The notes beneath the pieces are model-generated. The model searched no databases and was not told the origin of the DNA. It saw only the letters and a list, made by a program, of their open reading frames with translations. A program made the translations under genes and the position numbers. This document shows positions 18,977 through 29,400 of a stretch of 64,000 nucleotides of DNA, one piece after another (within the stretch, counting starts at the first letter, position 1; each line of letters starts with the position of its first letter). The DNA is from Pantoea deleyi (GTDB lineage: Bacteria > Pseudomonadota > Gammaproteobacteria > Enterobacterales > Enterobacteriaceae), in NCBI RefSeq assembly GCF_022647325.1, contig NZ_CP071405.1:2170001-2234000 (forward strand), written 5' to 3'.

Positions 18977-20002
18977 TTACGGCTGAACCGTATTCGCCCC
19001 GGCCCCGGCAACCGGCCTCTCCGCGTCGTCAGCGGCCTTCTGCAGGCCCGCAGGCGGCACCGTATCACTCTCTACCGGCTCACCGCTGCTGACCAGCACC
19101 GGCATTCCTGAGCGTCGTGCGAGACTGGCTTTAATCAGCGCGCTGTCACTTTTCCCGCTTTTCATAAACCGCTTCATGTCCGCGCTGAGCGCCAGAGGCA
19201 TGGTCTGCGGATCGTCTTTGTCATTGCGTGAGAGTGGCTGGTGCACTTCCACATAGCGTTTGCCATCCGGCTCTACCGCATACTTCACCGGCTGATTGAT
19301 GATCTGCACCCGCGTTCCTTTCGGCACCGAATTGAACAGCGCCTCGATATCCTCTGAACGCAGGCGGATACAGCCTGAGCTGACGCGCATCCCGATACCA
19401 AACTTCGCGTTAGTGCCGTGGATCAGGTACTGCCCGGTGCCGCGGGCCAGCCGCATTGCAAACTGGCCCATCGGGTTATCCGGACCGGCCGGAACGACGC
19501 CAGGCAGCGTAATGCCCTCTTTCGCGTAGCGCTTTCGGATATTGGCCGTCGGCGTCCAGGTCGGGTTTGGGATTTTCTGGCTGATCTGCGTCACCATCAC
19601 GGGCGTGGCCGCGCCCAGCTGACCAATCCCGATAGGATAGACGATGACCTTGTCTTCGCCTTTGGGATAGTAGTAGAGGCGCAGCTCGGCCAGGTTGACC
19701 ACGATGCCTTCACGCGGGGTATCCGGCAGGATCATCTGGAGCGGGACCGTCAGCTGGGTTCCCGCTCTGGGCAGCCAGGGATCGGTGCCCGGATTGGCCT
19801 CCAGCATCCCCAGCAGGCCGACCTGATAGCGTGCGGCAATCGCTTCCAGGGGTTGTTTGTCATCGGGAACCTGAGTCAGGACGTTTTCGCCAATCAGGCG
19901 ACTGTCAGGTGGCGGCAGCGGATATTCCGTGGCAAAGGCGGGTGCAGAGAGCCCAAAACAGGTCAGCAGCAATGCACCGGCTAAACGTAAAGCAGGTTTC
20001 AT
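18977..20002 (-). CDS. ldtE: L,D-transpeptidase LdtE
   Basis: A periplasmic YkuD-fold enzyme; in E. coli LdtE makes 3-3 (mDAP-mDAP) crosslinks in peptidoglycan. The 341-residue product has a Sec signal peptide ending AFA|TE, a LysM-like region (about 45-95 with AARYQVGLLGMLEANPG), and the catalytic domain with HGTNAKFGIGMRVSSGCIRL, holding the catalytic His and Cys. A proline-rich tail follows. It is convergent with lpp, as ynhG is in E. coli. Confidence 0.94.
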   Translation of the reverse strand: MKPALRLAGALLLTCFGLSAPAFATEYPLPPPDSRLIGENVLTQVPDDKQPLEAIAARYQVGLLGMLEANPGTDPWLPRAGTQLTVPLQMILPDTPREGIVVNLAELRLYYYPKGEDKVIVYPIGIGQLGAATPVMVTQISQKIPNPTWTPTANIRKRYAKEGITLPGVVPAGPDNPMGQFAMRLARGTGQYLIHGTNAKFGIGMRVSSGCIRLRSEDIEALFNSVPKGTRVQIINQPVKYAVEPDGKRYVEVHQPLSRNDKDDPQTMPLALSADMKRFMKSGKSDSALIKASLARRSGMPVLVSSGEPVESDTVPPAGLQKAADDAERPVAGAGANTVQP

Positions 20003-20019
20003 GCAATGTTCTCGTCAGA

Positions 20020-20047
20020 TAAAAAAACAGACGCCGGATGGCGTCTG
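20020..20047 (-). terminator. suf operon terminator
   Basis: On the minus strand ACAGACGCC/GGCGTCTGT with a four-base loop runs into T residues. It lies 12 bases after the sufE stop and ends the suf operon before ldtE. Confidence 0.9.
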
Positions 20048-20058
20048 TGGAGTGTAAC

Positions 20059-20475
20059 TTAGCTGAGGTTCTGGGCGGTATGGCGAATAGACCGAATCAT
20101 CGCCTCCAGCCCCTGCGACCGGGTGGGCGTCAGGTGCTGCATCAGCGCCAGTTCGCCAAACCAGTGGCGGACATCCAGCGCCAGAATCTCGGCGGGCGGC
20201 AGGTTCTGATAGAGGCTGAAAACGATAGCAATCAGTCCCTTAACGATAGCGGCATCGCTGTCGCCTTCGAAAGCAATAGAGCCATCCGCCTGCGGCGTCA
20301 TGCGGATCCATACCTGACTCTGACAGCCCGAGATCACGTTCTCCGGCTGGTGTAAGGTTTCAGACGATTCCGGGAGTTTAGAGCCCAGCTCAATGATGTA
20401 GAGATACTTCTCTTCCCAGTTAGCGCAACGATTGAAGTTGCGAACCAGTTTCTCTTTGTCAGGCAAATTCGCCAT
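20059..20475 (-). CDS. sufE: Cysteine desulfuration protein SufE
   Basis: SufE accepts persulfide sulfur from SufS and passes it to SufBCD. The 138 residues match E. coli SufE in size; the acceptor cysteine is in [11 protein letters not shown], and the C-terminal arginine-rich helix [12 protein letters not shown] is conserved. It is the last gene of the suf operon. Confidence 0.97.
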   Translation of the reverse strand: MANLPDKEKLVRNFNRCANWEEKYLYIIELGSKLPESSETLHQPENVISGCQSQVWIRMTPQADGSIAFEGDSDAAIVKGLIAIVFSLYQNLPPAEILALDVRHWFGELALMQHLTPTRSQGLEAMIRSIRHTAQNLS

Positions 20476-20496
20476 CAGTTACTCCGTTAAAACTGT

Positions 20497-21723
20497 TCAG
20501 CCGCCCAGCAGACGATGAATGCGCGTCAGACCGGCAGCCAGACGATCCACTTCTTCTTCACTGTTATAGAAGGTGAAGGAGGCACGGCACATGGCTGGCA
20601 CGTTGTAATGCTGCATCAGCGGCATGGCGCAGTGGTGTCCGGTGCGGATGGCAATGCCGTACTGATCCAGGAAACTGCCGACGTCATAGGCGTGATGTTT
20701 GCCGAGGTTAAAGGCGATCACGCCAGCACGTGACTGTGGACCGTAGATCTGTATATCCGGCACCGTGCCCAGCTTATCCAGCGCGTAGTTCATCAGCGCA
20801 GTTTCACGCTGATGGATCGTATCCAGTCCCAGCGCCTGCACATAAGCCATTGCGGCGCCGAAGCCGATAATACCGCCGGTGTTGGGCGTGCCCGCTTCAA
20901 AACGCCATGGCGCGCTGTTCCAGCTGGTGCCGGTTGGCAGCATGACGCGATCGATCATCGAGCCGCCCCCTTCCCACGGTGGCATCGCATCCAGCAGCGC
21001 TTTGCGGCCGTAGAGAATACCGACCCCGTTCGGGCCATAGAGCTTGTGGCTGGAGAAGACGTAGAAGTCGCAGCCGATATCCTGCACATCCACCCGGTCA
21101 TGCATCACCGCCTGCGCGCCATCCACCAGCGTGACCACGCCAGCGGCTTTTGCCTGCGCGACGATCGCTTTCACCGGGTTTACGGTGCCGAGCACGTTAG
21201 AGACATGCGTCACCGCCAGTAACCGGGTACGGCTGTCGATCAGCCCCGCCAGTTGCTCCAGCGCCAGCTCACCGTTGTTGTTCAGCGGCAGGACGCGCAC
21301 CTCGGCGCCGTTGCGCGCCGCCAGCATCTGCCACGGCACGATGTTGGCGTGATGCTCCATCTCAGTAATGATCAGGTTATCGCCCGCCTGGAGGTTGCTG
21401 CTGCCCCAGGTATTCGCCACCAGATTGATGCCTTCGGTGGTTCCCTTGACGAAAACGATCTCTTCCTGCGACGCGGCATTAATGAAACGGGCAGCCTGAT
21501 CGCGCACGTTCTCCATGTCGCTGGTCGCCTGCTGGCTCAGCGTGTGGATACCGCGATGCACGGCCGCGTAGCCGTGCTGATAGAAATGACTCTCGGCGTT
21601 TATCACGGCGAGGGGACGCTGTGCGCTGGCCGCACTGTCAAGATAGGCCAGCGGATGACCGTTGACCTCACGCTTCAGGATAGGAAAATCAGCCCTGATG
21701 CGTTCGAGATCGAAGTTCATCAT
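20497..21723 (-). CDS. sufS: Cysteine desulfurase SufS
   Basis: A PLP enzyme (class II desulfurase) that takes sulfur from cysteine and gives persulfide to SufE. The PLP lysine is in FSSHKLYGP, and the catalytic cysteine is in [19 protein letters not shown] and HHANIVPWQ are typical. The first codons are ATG ATG; either could start the 408-residue protein, and the first overlaps the sufD stop by four bases, which suggests translational coupling. Confidence 0.97.
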   Translation of the reverse strand: MMNFDLERIRADFPILKREVNGHPLAYLDSAASAQRPLAVINAESHFYQHGYAAVHRGIHTLSQQATSDMENVRDQAARFINAASQEEIVFVKGTTEGINLVANTWGSSNLQAGDNLIITEMEHHANIVPWQMLAARNGAEVRVLPLNNNGELALEQLAGLIDSRTRLLAVTHVSNVLGTVNPVKAIVAQAKAAGVVTLVDGAQAVMHDRVDVQDIGCDFYVFSSHKLYGPNGVGILYGRKALLDAMPPWEGGGSMIDRVMLPTGTSWNSAPWRFEAGTPNTGGIIGFGAAMAYVQALGLDTIHQRETALMNYALDKLGTVPDIQIYGPQSRAGVIAFNLGKHHAYDVGSFLDQYGIAIRTGHHCAMPLMQHYNVPAMCRASFTFYNSEEEVDRLAAGLTRIHRLLGG

Positions 21724-23000
21724 ACGTCGCCTCCGGGAAAACGTTGCGCGATACGCTGCAGCACGGCCTGACGGATCACCTCATCTTCCAGGGTTTCGGT
21801 CAGTTCCGCGGCAAACGCGTGGATAATCATGGTCTGCGCCGCATCCTGCTCAATCCCGCGTGAACGCAGGTAGAACATCTGCTCGTCGTCGATCCGACCA
21901 ATGGTGGCACCGTGGCTGCACTTCACGTCATCCGCATAGATTTCCAGCTGCGGTTTGGTGTCCACTTCAGAGAGCTTGCCCAGCAACAGGTTGTTGTTGG
22001 TCATCTGTCCGTCGGTCTTCAGCGCATGCTGTGCCACTTTGATATGGCCGTTGAACACCGCACGCCCTTTGTCGCGCACGATGGTTTTATGCATCTGACG
22101 GCTGACACAGTGGCCTTTGTTGTGCTCCAGGTAGGTGCGGGTATCCGCCACTTCCTGTTTCACCGGCAGCACCAGGCTGTTGATAGCCAGCGTGCTGTTT
22201 TCGCCGTTCAGCTGCGTGCTGCTGTTGTGACGCGACAGTCCGGCACCCAGCAGGAAGCTGGTGCTGCTGACCTGGCCGTCGTTGCCCATCACCAGATCGT
22301 TGTGCGCGAAGTGATAGCTCGCGCTGCCTTCGAACGCCAGTTTGGTGTGCGTCAGCTTCGCATTGTCGCCCACGGCAAAGGTGAAGCGAGCGCCGGTGAA
22401 GTGCGCGTGCTCACCCAGCGACACATAGTGCTCGATCACTTCCGCTTCCGCACTCTCTTCGAGCTGCAGATGATGGCGATAGTGCACCGTGTTCATGCTG
22501 TCCGGCCTGCCGCTGGTGATGTGCAGCAGATAGAGCGGACGCGCGGCGGATTTACCGCGCGCCAGGCGCAGGGTCGTAACCTCTTCCGCCAGGCTTTCGG
22601 TCAGATGCAGGAAGACCTCAGGCTGAACCGCAGCAGGCAGCGGATGACGCGCCGCTGCCGCACTGTGCTGGATCTCAAACAGTTCGCTGTCGCGACTGCT
22701 GAAATCAGGCTGGAACTGGCCATCCACAAACACCAGACGGATCGCGTCCAGCGGCAGCGCCAGCGCGTCAACCTGCTCTGCGCTCAGAGTCTGAGGCGCA
22801 TCGGGCAGCACAAACTGCTGCGCCAGCAGCGTGTCCAGCGGCGTGTATTTCCAGTTTTCATGCTTGCGGGTCGGCAGACCCACACGCATCAGTTGCTGCC
22901 AGTGCTGCTGAGCCTGCAGAGAGCGTCTGTCGCCGCGTGACTCGAACAGGTGATGCCACTGTTGCAGCGCAGAATCACTCTTCGTCGGTAAGCCAGCCAT
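21720..23000 (-). CDS. sufD: Fe-S cluster scaffold subunit SufD
   Basis: SufD partners SufB and SufC in the SufBC2D scaffold that assembles Fe-S clusters under iron limitation or oxidative stress. The 426-residue protein has the right-handed beta-helix core and the C-terminal SufB/D signature, with [12 protein letters not shown] holding the conserved Cys and His, followed by MFYLRSRGI. Its start overlaps the end of sufC by 26 bases. Confidence 0.96.
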   Translation of the reverse strand: MAGLPTKSDSALQQWHHLFESRGDRRSLQAQQHWQQLMRVGLPTRKHENWKYTPLDTLLAQQFVLPDAPQTLSAEQVDALALPLDAIRLVFVDGQFQPDFSSRDSELFEIQHSAAAARHPLPAAVQPEVFLHLTESLAEEVTTLRLARGKSAARPLYLLHITSGRPDSMNTVHYRHHLQLEESAEAEVIEHYVSLGEHAHFTGARFTFAVGDNAKLTHTKLAFEGSASYHFAHNDLVMGNDGQVSSTSFLLGAGLSRHNSSTQLNGENSTLAINSLVLPVKQEVADTRTYLEHNKGHCVSRQMHKTIVRDKGRAVFNGHIKVAQHALKTDGQMTNNNLLLGKLSEVDTKPQLEIYADDVKCSHGATIGRIDDEQMFYLRSRGIEQDAAQTMIIHAFAAELTETLEDEVIRQAVLQRIAQRFPGGDV

Positions 23001-23721
23001 AACCTTGCTCCTCCAGCTGTTTCACCAGCGAGAAGTCGCCAGATTTCACGATTTTGCCCTGATACAGAACATGAACGAAGTCTGGCTTGATGTAGTCCAG
23101 AATACGCTGGTAGTGGGTCACGATGATAAAGGCACGCTTCTCGTCACGCAGGCTGTTGACGCCGTTGGCAACGATTTTCAGCGCATCGATATCCAGACCG
23201 GAGTCGGTTTCATCCAGGATGCAGAGATCCGGCTCCAGCGCCGCCATCTGCAGGATGTCGTTACGCTTCTTCTCACCGCCGGAGAAGCCGACGTTGACGG
23301 AGCGGGTCAGCAGATCTTCCGGCATCTTCAGCAGCTGAATTTTCTCTTCGATGAAGTCCTGGAAGTCGAAGCGGTCCAGCTCATCCTGCTGACGATATTT
23401 ACGTACCGCGTTGACGGAGGTCTGCAGGAAGAACTGATTGCTGACGCCCGGAATTTCGACCGGATACTGGAAGGCCATAAAGACCCCTTCACCGGCACGC
23501 TCTTCAGGTGCCAGCTCCAGCAGATCCTTGCCCTTGAACGTCACGGAGCCGCCGGTGATTTCATAATCCTCACGGCCGGCCAGCGTCGCGGACAGCGTAC
23601 TCTTACCTGAACCGTTCGGCCCCATGATGGCATGGACTTCGCCCGGTTTAATTTCGAGATTCAGGCCACGCAGAATGGCTTTATCTTCAACACTGACCTG
23701 TAAATCTTTAATGCTTAACAT
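22975..23721 (-). CDS. sufC: Fe-S assembly ATPase SufC
   Basis: A soluble ABC-type ATPase that powers the SufBC2D scaffold. The 248 residues show Walker A GPNGSGKST at about 35-43, the Q-loop FQYPVEIPG, signature FSGGEKKRNDI and Walker B CILDETDSGLD. Order sufABCDSE and overlaps are as in E. coli. Confidence 0.98.
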   Translation of the reverse strand: MLSIKDLQVSVEDKAILRGLNLEIKPGEVHAIMGPNGSGKSTLSATLAGREDYEITGGSVTFKGKDLLELAPEERAGEGVFMAFQYPVEIPGVSNQFFLQTSVNAVRKYRQQDELDRFDFQDFIEEKIQLLKMPEDLLTRSVNVGFSGGEKKRNDILQMAALEPDLCILDETDSGLDIDALKIVANGVNSLRDEKRAFIIVTHYQRILDYIKPDFVHVLYQGKIVKSGDFSLVKQLEEQGYGWLTDEE

Positions 23722-23763
23722 ACTTATTCCTTCACATTGCTTCCGGCAAGGCGTGTGACGGCA

Positions 23764-25257
23764 TCAGCCCACACTGTGCTCAAGGCTGATAGCTAACAAT
23801 TTCTGGGCTTCCACGGCAAATTCCAGTGGCAGTTCCGAGAAGACGTCTTTACAGAAGCCGTTCACGATCATCGAGATCGCATCTTCTTCACTGATACCGC
23901 GTTGCAGACAGTAGAACATCTGATCTTCGCCGATACGGGATGTCGTGGCTTCGTGCTCAAGCTGGGCGGTATTGTTGCGGGTCTCCACATACGGGAAGGT
24001 ATGCGCGCCGCAATCGGGACCGATCAGCATCGAGTCACACTGCGTAAAGTTACGGGCGTTGGTGGCGCTCGGCATGATTTTCACCAGACCACGGTAGGTG
24101 TTCTGGCTTTTACCGGCTGAGATCCCTTTAGAGATGATGGTCGAACGGGTGTTTTTCCCGATGTGGATCATCTTGGTGCCGGTATCGGCCTGCTGACGAC
24201 CGCTGGTCAGCGCCACGGAGTAGAATTCGCCGACCGAGTGGTCCCCGCGCAGAATACAGCTCGGGTATTTCCAGGTGATGGCGGAGCCTGTTTCAGACTG
24301 CGTCCAGGACATCTTGCTGTGGTCACCTTCACACAGCGCGCGCTTGGTCACGAAGTTAAGGATACCGCCCTCGCCTTCGCCGCCCGGGAACCAGTTCTGA
24401 ACGGTGGAATATTTTACTTCCGCATTTTTGTGGATGATCACTTCCACCACGGCGGCATGCAGCTGATAGGAGTCACGCACCGGGGCTGAACAGCCTTCGA
24501 TGTAGCTGACGTAGCTGTCTTCGTCGGCGATCAGGATGGTGCGCTCGAACTGACCGGTTTTCGCCGCGTTGATGCGGAAATAGGTGGACAGCTCCATCGG
24601 GCAACGCACCCCTTTCGGGATGTAGACGAAGGTGCCATCAGAGGCCACCGCCGAGTTCAGCGCCGCGAAGAAGTTATCGTTGGCCGGGACGACCGTACCG
24701 AGATACTGCTTCACCAGCTCCGGATGCTCCTGAATCGCTTCGCCGAATGAGCAGAAGATGATCCCCTGCTCCGCCAGCTTGCCGCGATAGGTGGTAGCGA
24801 CCGAAACGGAGTCGAAAATGGCGTCAACCGCCACTTCACGCCCTTCACGCACCGGGACCCCCAGCTGGTTAAAGGCGTTTTCCACTTCCTGCGTCAGGTA
24901 GTCGCTGGCTGGCGCACTGCCGGAAGCCTGCGTGACACCCGGCTCAGAGGCGCAGGTATCATCACAGTTGCCGCAGGAAGGCGCGGAGTAGTAACTGTAA
25001 TCCTGGTAGTCGAGTTTTTCGTAGTGCGCTTTCAGCCAGTGTGGCTCTTCCATTTCCAGCCAGGCATGAAACGCCTTAAGACGAAACTCCAGCATCCACT
25101 CTGGCTCGTTACGCTTGGCCGAGATCGCCCGCACCACATCTTCATTGATGCCGTTGGCAAATTCTTCGGTTTGCAGTTGGGTAAAGAAGCCCTCTTTGTA
25201 GTTGAGCTTGCCTTCCCAGATTTGTACATCGTCAGATGCTTCGCTGTGTCGTGACAT
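23764..25257 (-). CDS. sufB: Fe-S cluster scaffold subunit SufB
   Basis: SufB is the main scaffold on which the nascent cluster is built from SufE-delivered sulfur. The 497-residue protein carries an N-terminal [10 protein letters not shown] cluster-like motif region (about 95-105), the beta-helix core, CSAPVRD, and the C-terminal [17 protein letters not shown] with [16 protein letters not shown]. The seven-base gap to sufA indicates one transcript. Confidence 0.97.
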   Translation of the reverse strand: MSRHSEASDDVQIWEGKLNYKEGFFTQLQTEEFANGINEDVVRAISAKRNEPEWMLEFRLKAFHAWLEMEEPHWLKAHYEKLDYQDYSYYSAPSCGNCDDTCASEPGVTQASGSAPASDYLTQEVENAFNQLGVPVREGREVAVDAIFDSVSVATTYRGKLAEQGIIFCSFGEAIQEHPELVKQYLGTVVPANDNFFAALNSAVASDGTFVYIPKGVRCPMELSTYFRINAAKTGQFERTILIADEDSYVSYIEGCSAPVRDSYQLHAAVVEVIIHKNAEVKYSTVQNWFPGGEGEGGILNFVTKRALCEGDHSKMSWTQSETGSAITWKYPSCILRGDHSVGEFYSVALTSGRQQADTGTKMIHIGKNTRSTIISKGISAGKSQNTYRGLVKIMPSATNARNFTQCDSMLIGPDCGAHTFPYVETRNNTAQLEHEATTSRIGEDQMFYCLQRGISEEDAISMIVNGFCKDVFSELPLEFAVEAQKLLAISLEHSVG

Positions 25258-25264
25258 ATTTCAC

Positions 25265-25639
25265 TTACTCGACGCCAAAGCTTTCACCGCACCCGCAGGC
25301 GTGCTGAGCTTTAGGGTTATTGAATTTAAAAATCTGATTCAGGCCTTCGCGAACGTAGTCCAGCTCGGTGCCATCAACGAACGGCATCGCCTGAAGCGGC
25401 ACAAACAGCGTTGCGCCGTGGAATGAGAACTGCAGATCGTCTTCGACGGGTTCTTTCACTAAATCCATCACGTAGCCAAAACCGGCACAGCCGGATTGTT
25501 TTACGCTCAGCCGCAGACCCTTGACATCAGGGTCCTGAGCCGCCAGATTGAGAATTTGTTGCGCTGCGGTTTCAGTCAGCGTCAGCCCTTTCCAGACAAA
25601 ATCGTCGGGTGAGAAAGAGTCTGTGTTAACGGATGCCAT
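25265..25639 (-). CDS. sufA: A-type Fe-S carrier SufA
   Basis: SufA takes clusters from SufBCD and delivers them to apoproteins. The 124-residue product has the three A-type cysteines: one in VKQSGCAGFGYVMD and two in HACGCGESF at the C-terminus. It is the first gene of sufABCDSE; the upstream gap holds inverted repeats that may be control sites. In E. coli this promoter answers to OxyR, IscR and Fur. Confidence 0.97.
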   Translation of the reverse strand: MASVNTDSFSPDDFVWKGLTLTETAAQQILNLAAQDPDVKGLRLSVKQSGCAGFGYVMDLVKEPVEDDLQFSFHGATLFVPLQAMPFVDGTELDYVREGLNQIFKFNNPKAQHACGCGESFGVE

Positions 25640-25686
25640 GTTGATACCTCTTGAGTCAGGACCTTTTCAGGCTATCCCCCTATGGT

Positions 25687-25705
25687 AGTGATCTGACCGA
25701 TCACT
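25687..25705. repeat. Perfect dyad 48 bases upstream of sufA
   Basis: AGTGATC and GATCACT are separated by five bases (TGACC). It could be an operator or a leader hairpin of the suf transcript. No known suf regulator motif fits it exactly. Confidence 0.6.
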
Positions 25706-25820
25706 TCAACCTCTTGTTTTGCAGGGATAATCATCTTGTGCTGTTTTATTCGCCTGAATATTAAGCATAGCTGCTTCAGCCCACCCCGTGGCGGGAGAAT
25801 CAGCCTCAATAAGTCAGTGC

Positions 25821-25886
25821 TAACCTATTAATAAATCACTCTTTTCAAAATAAGCACTTTTGCGAAAAATCCTTATTGATAGGTTA
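25821..25886. repeat. Long imperfect palindrome between sufA and the Fur-box gene
   Basis: TAACCTATTAATAA (25821-25834) and TTATTGATAGGTTA (25873-25886) pair at 13 of 14 positions across a 38-base spacer. The two arms could be paired binding sites for one regulator, or a large hairpin. Confidence 0.6.
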
Positions 25887-25991
25887 CGCCTTTCTGCGAT
25901 GTAAATAGAATGTTATTCCCGATTATACCGACAGGCAGGATAAATCGATAAATTTTTCTGCCCGCAATTGCAATCTGACACCGGATGAATA

Positions 25992-26006
25992 TGATAATTA
26001 TTATCA
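25992..26006. promoter_or_regulatory. Perfect 7-1-7 Fur box
   Basis: TGATAATTATTATCA is the exact 7-1-7 Fur recognition palindrome. It covers the -10 of a candidate promoter (TTGCAA at 25968-25973, TATGAT at 25990-25995, 16-base spacer) that reads into the gene at 26030. Fe(II)-Fur bound here should repress it. Confidence 0.88.
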
Positions 26007-26029
26007 TTAACATTCAGGGCGACACCCTC

Positions 26030-26431
26030 ATGCTTTCTGTCTCTGCCTGGCTGCAACATCAGATCGATGAATATCACTTCTCGCTGCGGGATATTTCCGT
26101 CGACTTTTATATGGCGCAGGCAAAGCTCGACCGGGCCGACTGCACGATCCACCAGCTGCGTCAGTTTAACGATGCCTGTCAGGATATGGCAGAGATCTGC
26201 CAGTTGAACGGTGACGATCAGAGCTACCTGCATACCCTGGGGAAACTGCATCATCGTCTGGTTCAGGAGATAGGAAACCCGGATCGCGATCGCCTGTTTC
26301 GCCTTCAGGCCTGGCAACTGGCGCGGCTCTCGCTGACCCGCCTCTGCCACCAGCTGGCGCTCACCGGCGACTGGCATAAAGCAAGCGAACTGCAGAGCGA
26401 ATTTGTCCGTCACGCAGGCGGGATATTCTAA
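26030..26431 (+). CDS. Unknown protein under a Fur box, next to suf
   Basis: The product from the ATG at 26030 is 133 residues, soluble, without signal peptide or membrane segment. It is predicted from composition to be all-helical: rich in Leu, Gln, His and Arg, with His-rich stretches (LHTLGKLHHRLVQE) and a C-terminal ARLSLTRLCHQLALTGDWHKA. I recognise no family. An in-frame ATG at 25988 would make the Fur box coding and is unlikely. The neighbours are the suf Fe-S operon and the Fe-S flavoprotein gene ydiJ, and the control site says it is expressed when iron is short. A role in iron sparing or Fe-S metabolism is only inference. E. coli has ydiH at this position, which is unrelated. Confidence 0.75.
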   Translation: MLSVSAWLQHQIDEYHFSLRDISVDFYMAQAKLDRADCTIHQLRQFNDACQDMAEICQLNGDDQSYLHTLGKLHHRLVQEIGNPDRDRLFRLQAWQLARLSLTRLCHQLALTGDWHKASELQSEFVRHAGGIF

Positions 26432-26464
26432 TCCAGCCACTGCGTGACGTCGCGCACAATTTTT

Positions 26465-29400
26465 TTACATCAGCGCTAACAGGGCCTGAAGCGGATGGCG
26501 CATACCGTTGCCTTCCACGCGGCTGACCTGGCTGCGGCAGGAGTAGCCAGTGGCCAGACAGCGCTGGCGGGGCAGTCGCTGAAGCTGCGGATGCCAGGAG
26601 AGCGCATAGATGCCCAGCGAGTTTTCGAGGTTCTTCGTTTCATGACCGTAGGTGCCCGCCATGCCGCAGCAGCCCACGTTGATGTTCTCCAGCTTTGCGC
26701 CAAAGCGGGCGAAGATCCCCTGCCACTGATCGGGCGTCGACGGCAGCGCGGTGACCTCGGTACAGTGGGCGAACAGATACCAGGGTTCGCCGCTGGTGGC
26801 CTGCACCTCGCGGTCGGCCAGCGCCCGCTGCAGCCACTCATGCACCAGCAGCACCGAAAAGTCGCCGCGCGCGTCGCCCAGGGTCTGGCGGTATTCGTCG
26901 CGATAGCAGAGCACGGTGGCCGGATCGACCCCGACCATCGGCAGCTCCAGTTTAGCCACCCGGTTAAGGAAATCGGCGGTGCGGGTCGCGGTGCGGGCAA
27001 ACCGCTGCAGGAAACCTTTAACATGCTGCGCCTTGCCGTTCGGTGAGAACGGCAGCAGCACCGGACGGTAGCCGAGTTTTTCGATCAGCCGGACAAAATC
27101 GTTCACCAGCTGCGCCTCGTAGAAGCTGGTGAACGGGTCCTGCACCACCAGCACATAATCCTCACGCGCACTGGCTGGCATCGCCTCCAGCTGCTCCAGC
27201 GTCATGTTCATGGCAGGATGACCGCTCAGCTGCTGCTTCAGGTTCGGCGCAGAGAGCAGTGGCAGATCGACCATACCGATATGCGTCTTACTCAACTCTC
27301 TGAGCCACGGCTGACGCAGGAAGAAGTTAAACACCTTCGGTGCCTTCGCCATCAGCGGCGCATAGCCCTCCACGGCGGCGACCAGGTGATCGCTGGCCGG
27401 TCGCAGATAGCGGGTGTGATAGAGCTGCAGGAAGCGCGATCGGAACGCGGGCACGTCAATCTTAATTGGGCACTGGGTGGAGCAGGCTTTACAGGCCAGA
27501 CAGCCCGACATCGCCTCTTTCACCTCGTGGGAGAAATCATACTCCCCTTTGCTGGCGTGCCAGCTGTTGCGGGTCCGGGCGATGAGGGCGCGCAGGGACA
27601 GACGACTTTCCGGTAACTGCTTCTCCAGCAGCAGCGGATCGACGCCCTGCCCGGCCAGCAGCCGCAGCCACTCGCGCGTCAGCGTCGCCCGCCCTTTTGG
27701 CGAGTGAATGCGGTTGCGGGTGATCTTCATTGAGGGGCACATCGGACTGCGGGCATCGAAGTTAAAGCACAAGCCGTTACCGTTACACTCCATCGCGCCG
27801 CGCCACTCATCCCGCACCGTTAACGGGATCTGCCGGTCATAGGTTCCGCGCTTCACCGCATCAACCTGCATCATCTCGTCGTGACGCTCAATCGGCGTGC
27901 AGATTTTGCCCGGATTCAGGCGGTTGAGCGGATCGAAGGCGGCCTTGATGCGACGCAGTTCGTTAAACAGGGTTTCGCCAAAGAAAGCCGGACTGTACTG
28001 GGCGCGGAACCCTTTGCCGTGTTCGCCCCAGAGCAGACCGCCGTAGCGGGCAGTCAGCGCCACCACTTCGTCGGAGATCTGTTTCATCATCATCTCCTGC
28101 TGCGGATCGCACATATCCAGCGCCGGGCGCACATGCAGCACCCCGGCATCGACATGGCCGAACATGCCATAGCTCAGGCCGTGGCTGTCGAGCAGCGCGC
28201 GAAACTCCACGATATAGTCGGCCAGCTTCTCTGGCGGCACGGCGGTATCCTCAACAAACGGAATCGGCTTCGCCCGGCCTTTCGCGTTCCCCAGCAGGCC
28301 CACCGCCTTTTTCCGCATGTTATAGATGCGTTCAATGCCCGCCAGGTCGTTGCAGAGCTGATAGCCAATTACGCCGCCCTGCTGCTGCGCCATCAGCGAA
28401 TCCAGACGGGCACACAGCGTGTCGATCTGCTGTTCGATGAGCGCAGCGTTATCCCCGGCGAACTCCACGATGTTCAGCCCCAGCATCGCTTTATCGGGCA
28501 CGTCCGTGATCAGTTCACGGACCGAGTGCCAGACGATATCTTCACGCGCCAGGTTCAGCACTTTCGAGTCTACGGTCTCAACCGACAGCGCCTGCGCCTC
28601 CACCATGAAAGGCGCATTGCGCAGCGCGGAATCAAAGGAGTCATATTTGATGTTGACCAGCCGCCGCACCTTCGGCAGTGGAGTGATATCGAGACGTGCT
28701 TCTGTCACAAACGCCAGCGTGCCCTCTGCCCCGCACAGCAGGCGGGTCAGGTCGAAGGTCTGCATGTCGTCGCTGAAGACGTGGCGCAGGTCATAGCCGG
28801 TCAGGAACCGATTCAGCTTCGGAAACTTCTCCAGAATCAGTGCGCGCTGTTCGCGGCAGCGCGTCAGAACCTGCTGATAGATCCGTCCTTCGGGCGTCCC
28901 CGTCTGCGCCAGGGTTTCGGCCAGCGCGGTCGCCATCGGCCGGGTATCGAGAATGTCGCCCCCCAGCAGCACGGCGCGCAGGCCCAGCACATGATCTGAG
29001 GTTTTGCCGTAGACCAGCGACCCCTGACCCGACGCGTCGGTGTTAATCATGCCACCCAGCGTCGCACGGTTACTGGTGGACAGCTCCGGCGAGAAGAAGA
29101 AGCCGAAAGGCTTCAGCCAGGCATTCAGCTGATCCTTGATCACCCCCGCCTCGACCCGCACCCAGCCCTCATCGGTGTTGATCTCCAGGATGCGGTTCAT
29201 GTAACGCGACATGTCCACCACAATGCCCTGGTTCAGCGACTGGCCGTTGGTGCCGGTGCCGCCGCCGCGCGGGGTAAACACCAGGCTGGCAAAACGGGCT
29301 TCACCGGCCACGCGGGCCAGCAGCGCCACATCCGCCGTTGAGCGCGGAAACAGGGCCGCATCGGGCAGCAACTGATAGATACTGTTATCGGTGGAGAGTG

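Larger units (their letters stand above)
25640..25991. promoter_or_regulatory. sufA upstream regulatory region
   Basis: About 350 AT-rich bases with no gene. They include a perfect dyad (25687-25705), a smaller AAGCA/TGCTT hairpin around 25762-25775, and a long imperfect palindrome (25821-25886). The suf promoter must lie here. I could not place an IscR or OxyR site with confidence. Confidence 0.5.

Noticed and set aside
21912..22940. A 342-codon plus-strand frame opposite sufD
   Set aside because: Antisense to sufD, no start signal and no similarity to any family I know.
25985..26029. Upstream in-frame ATG of the Fur-box gene
   Set aside because: It would translate the Fur palindrome into an Ile run and lie at or before the expected transcript start; the ATG at 26030 is better.
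27881..28999. A 372-codon frame on the plus strand opposite ydiJ
   Set aside because: It is antisense to conserved ydiJ codons, has no ribosome site or recognisable domain, and fits the pattern of GC-rich third-position shadows.
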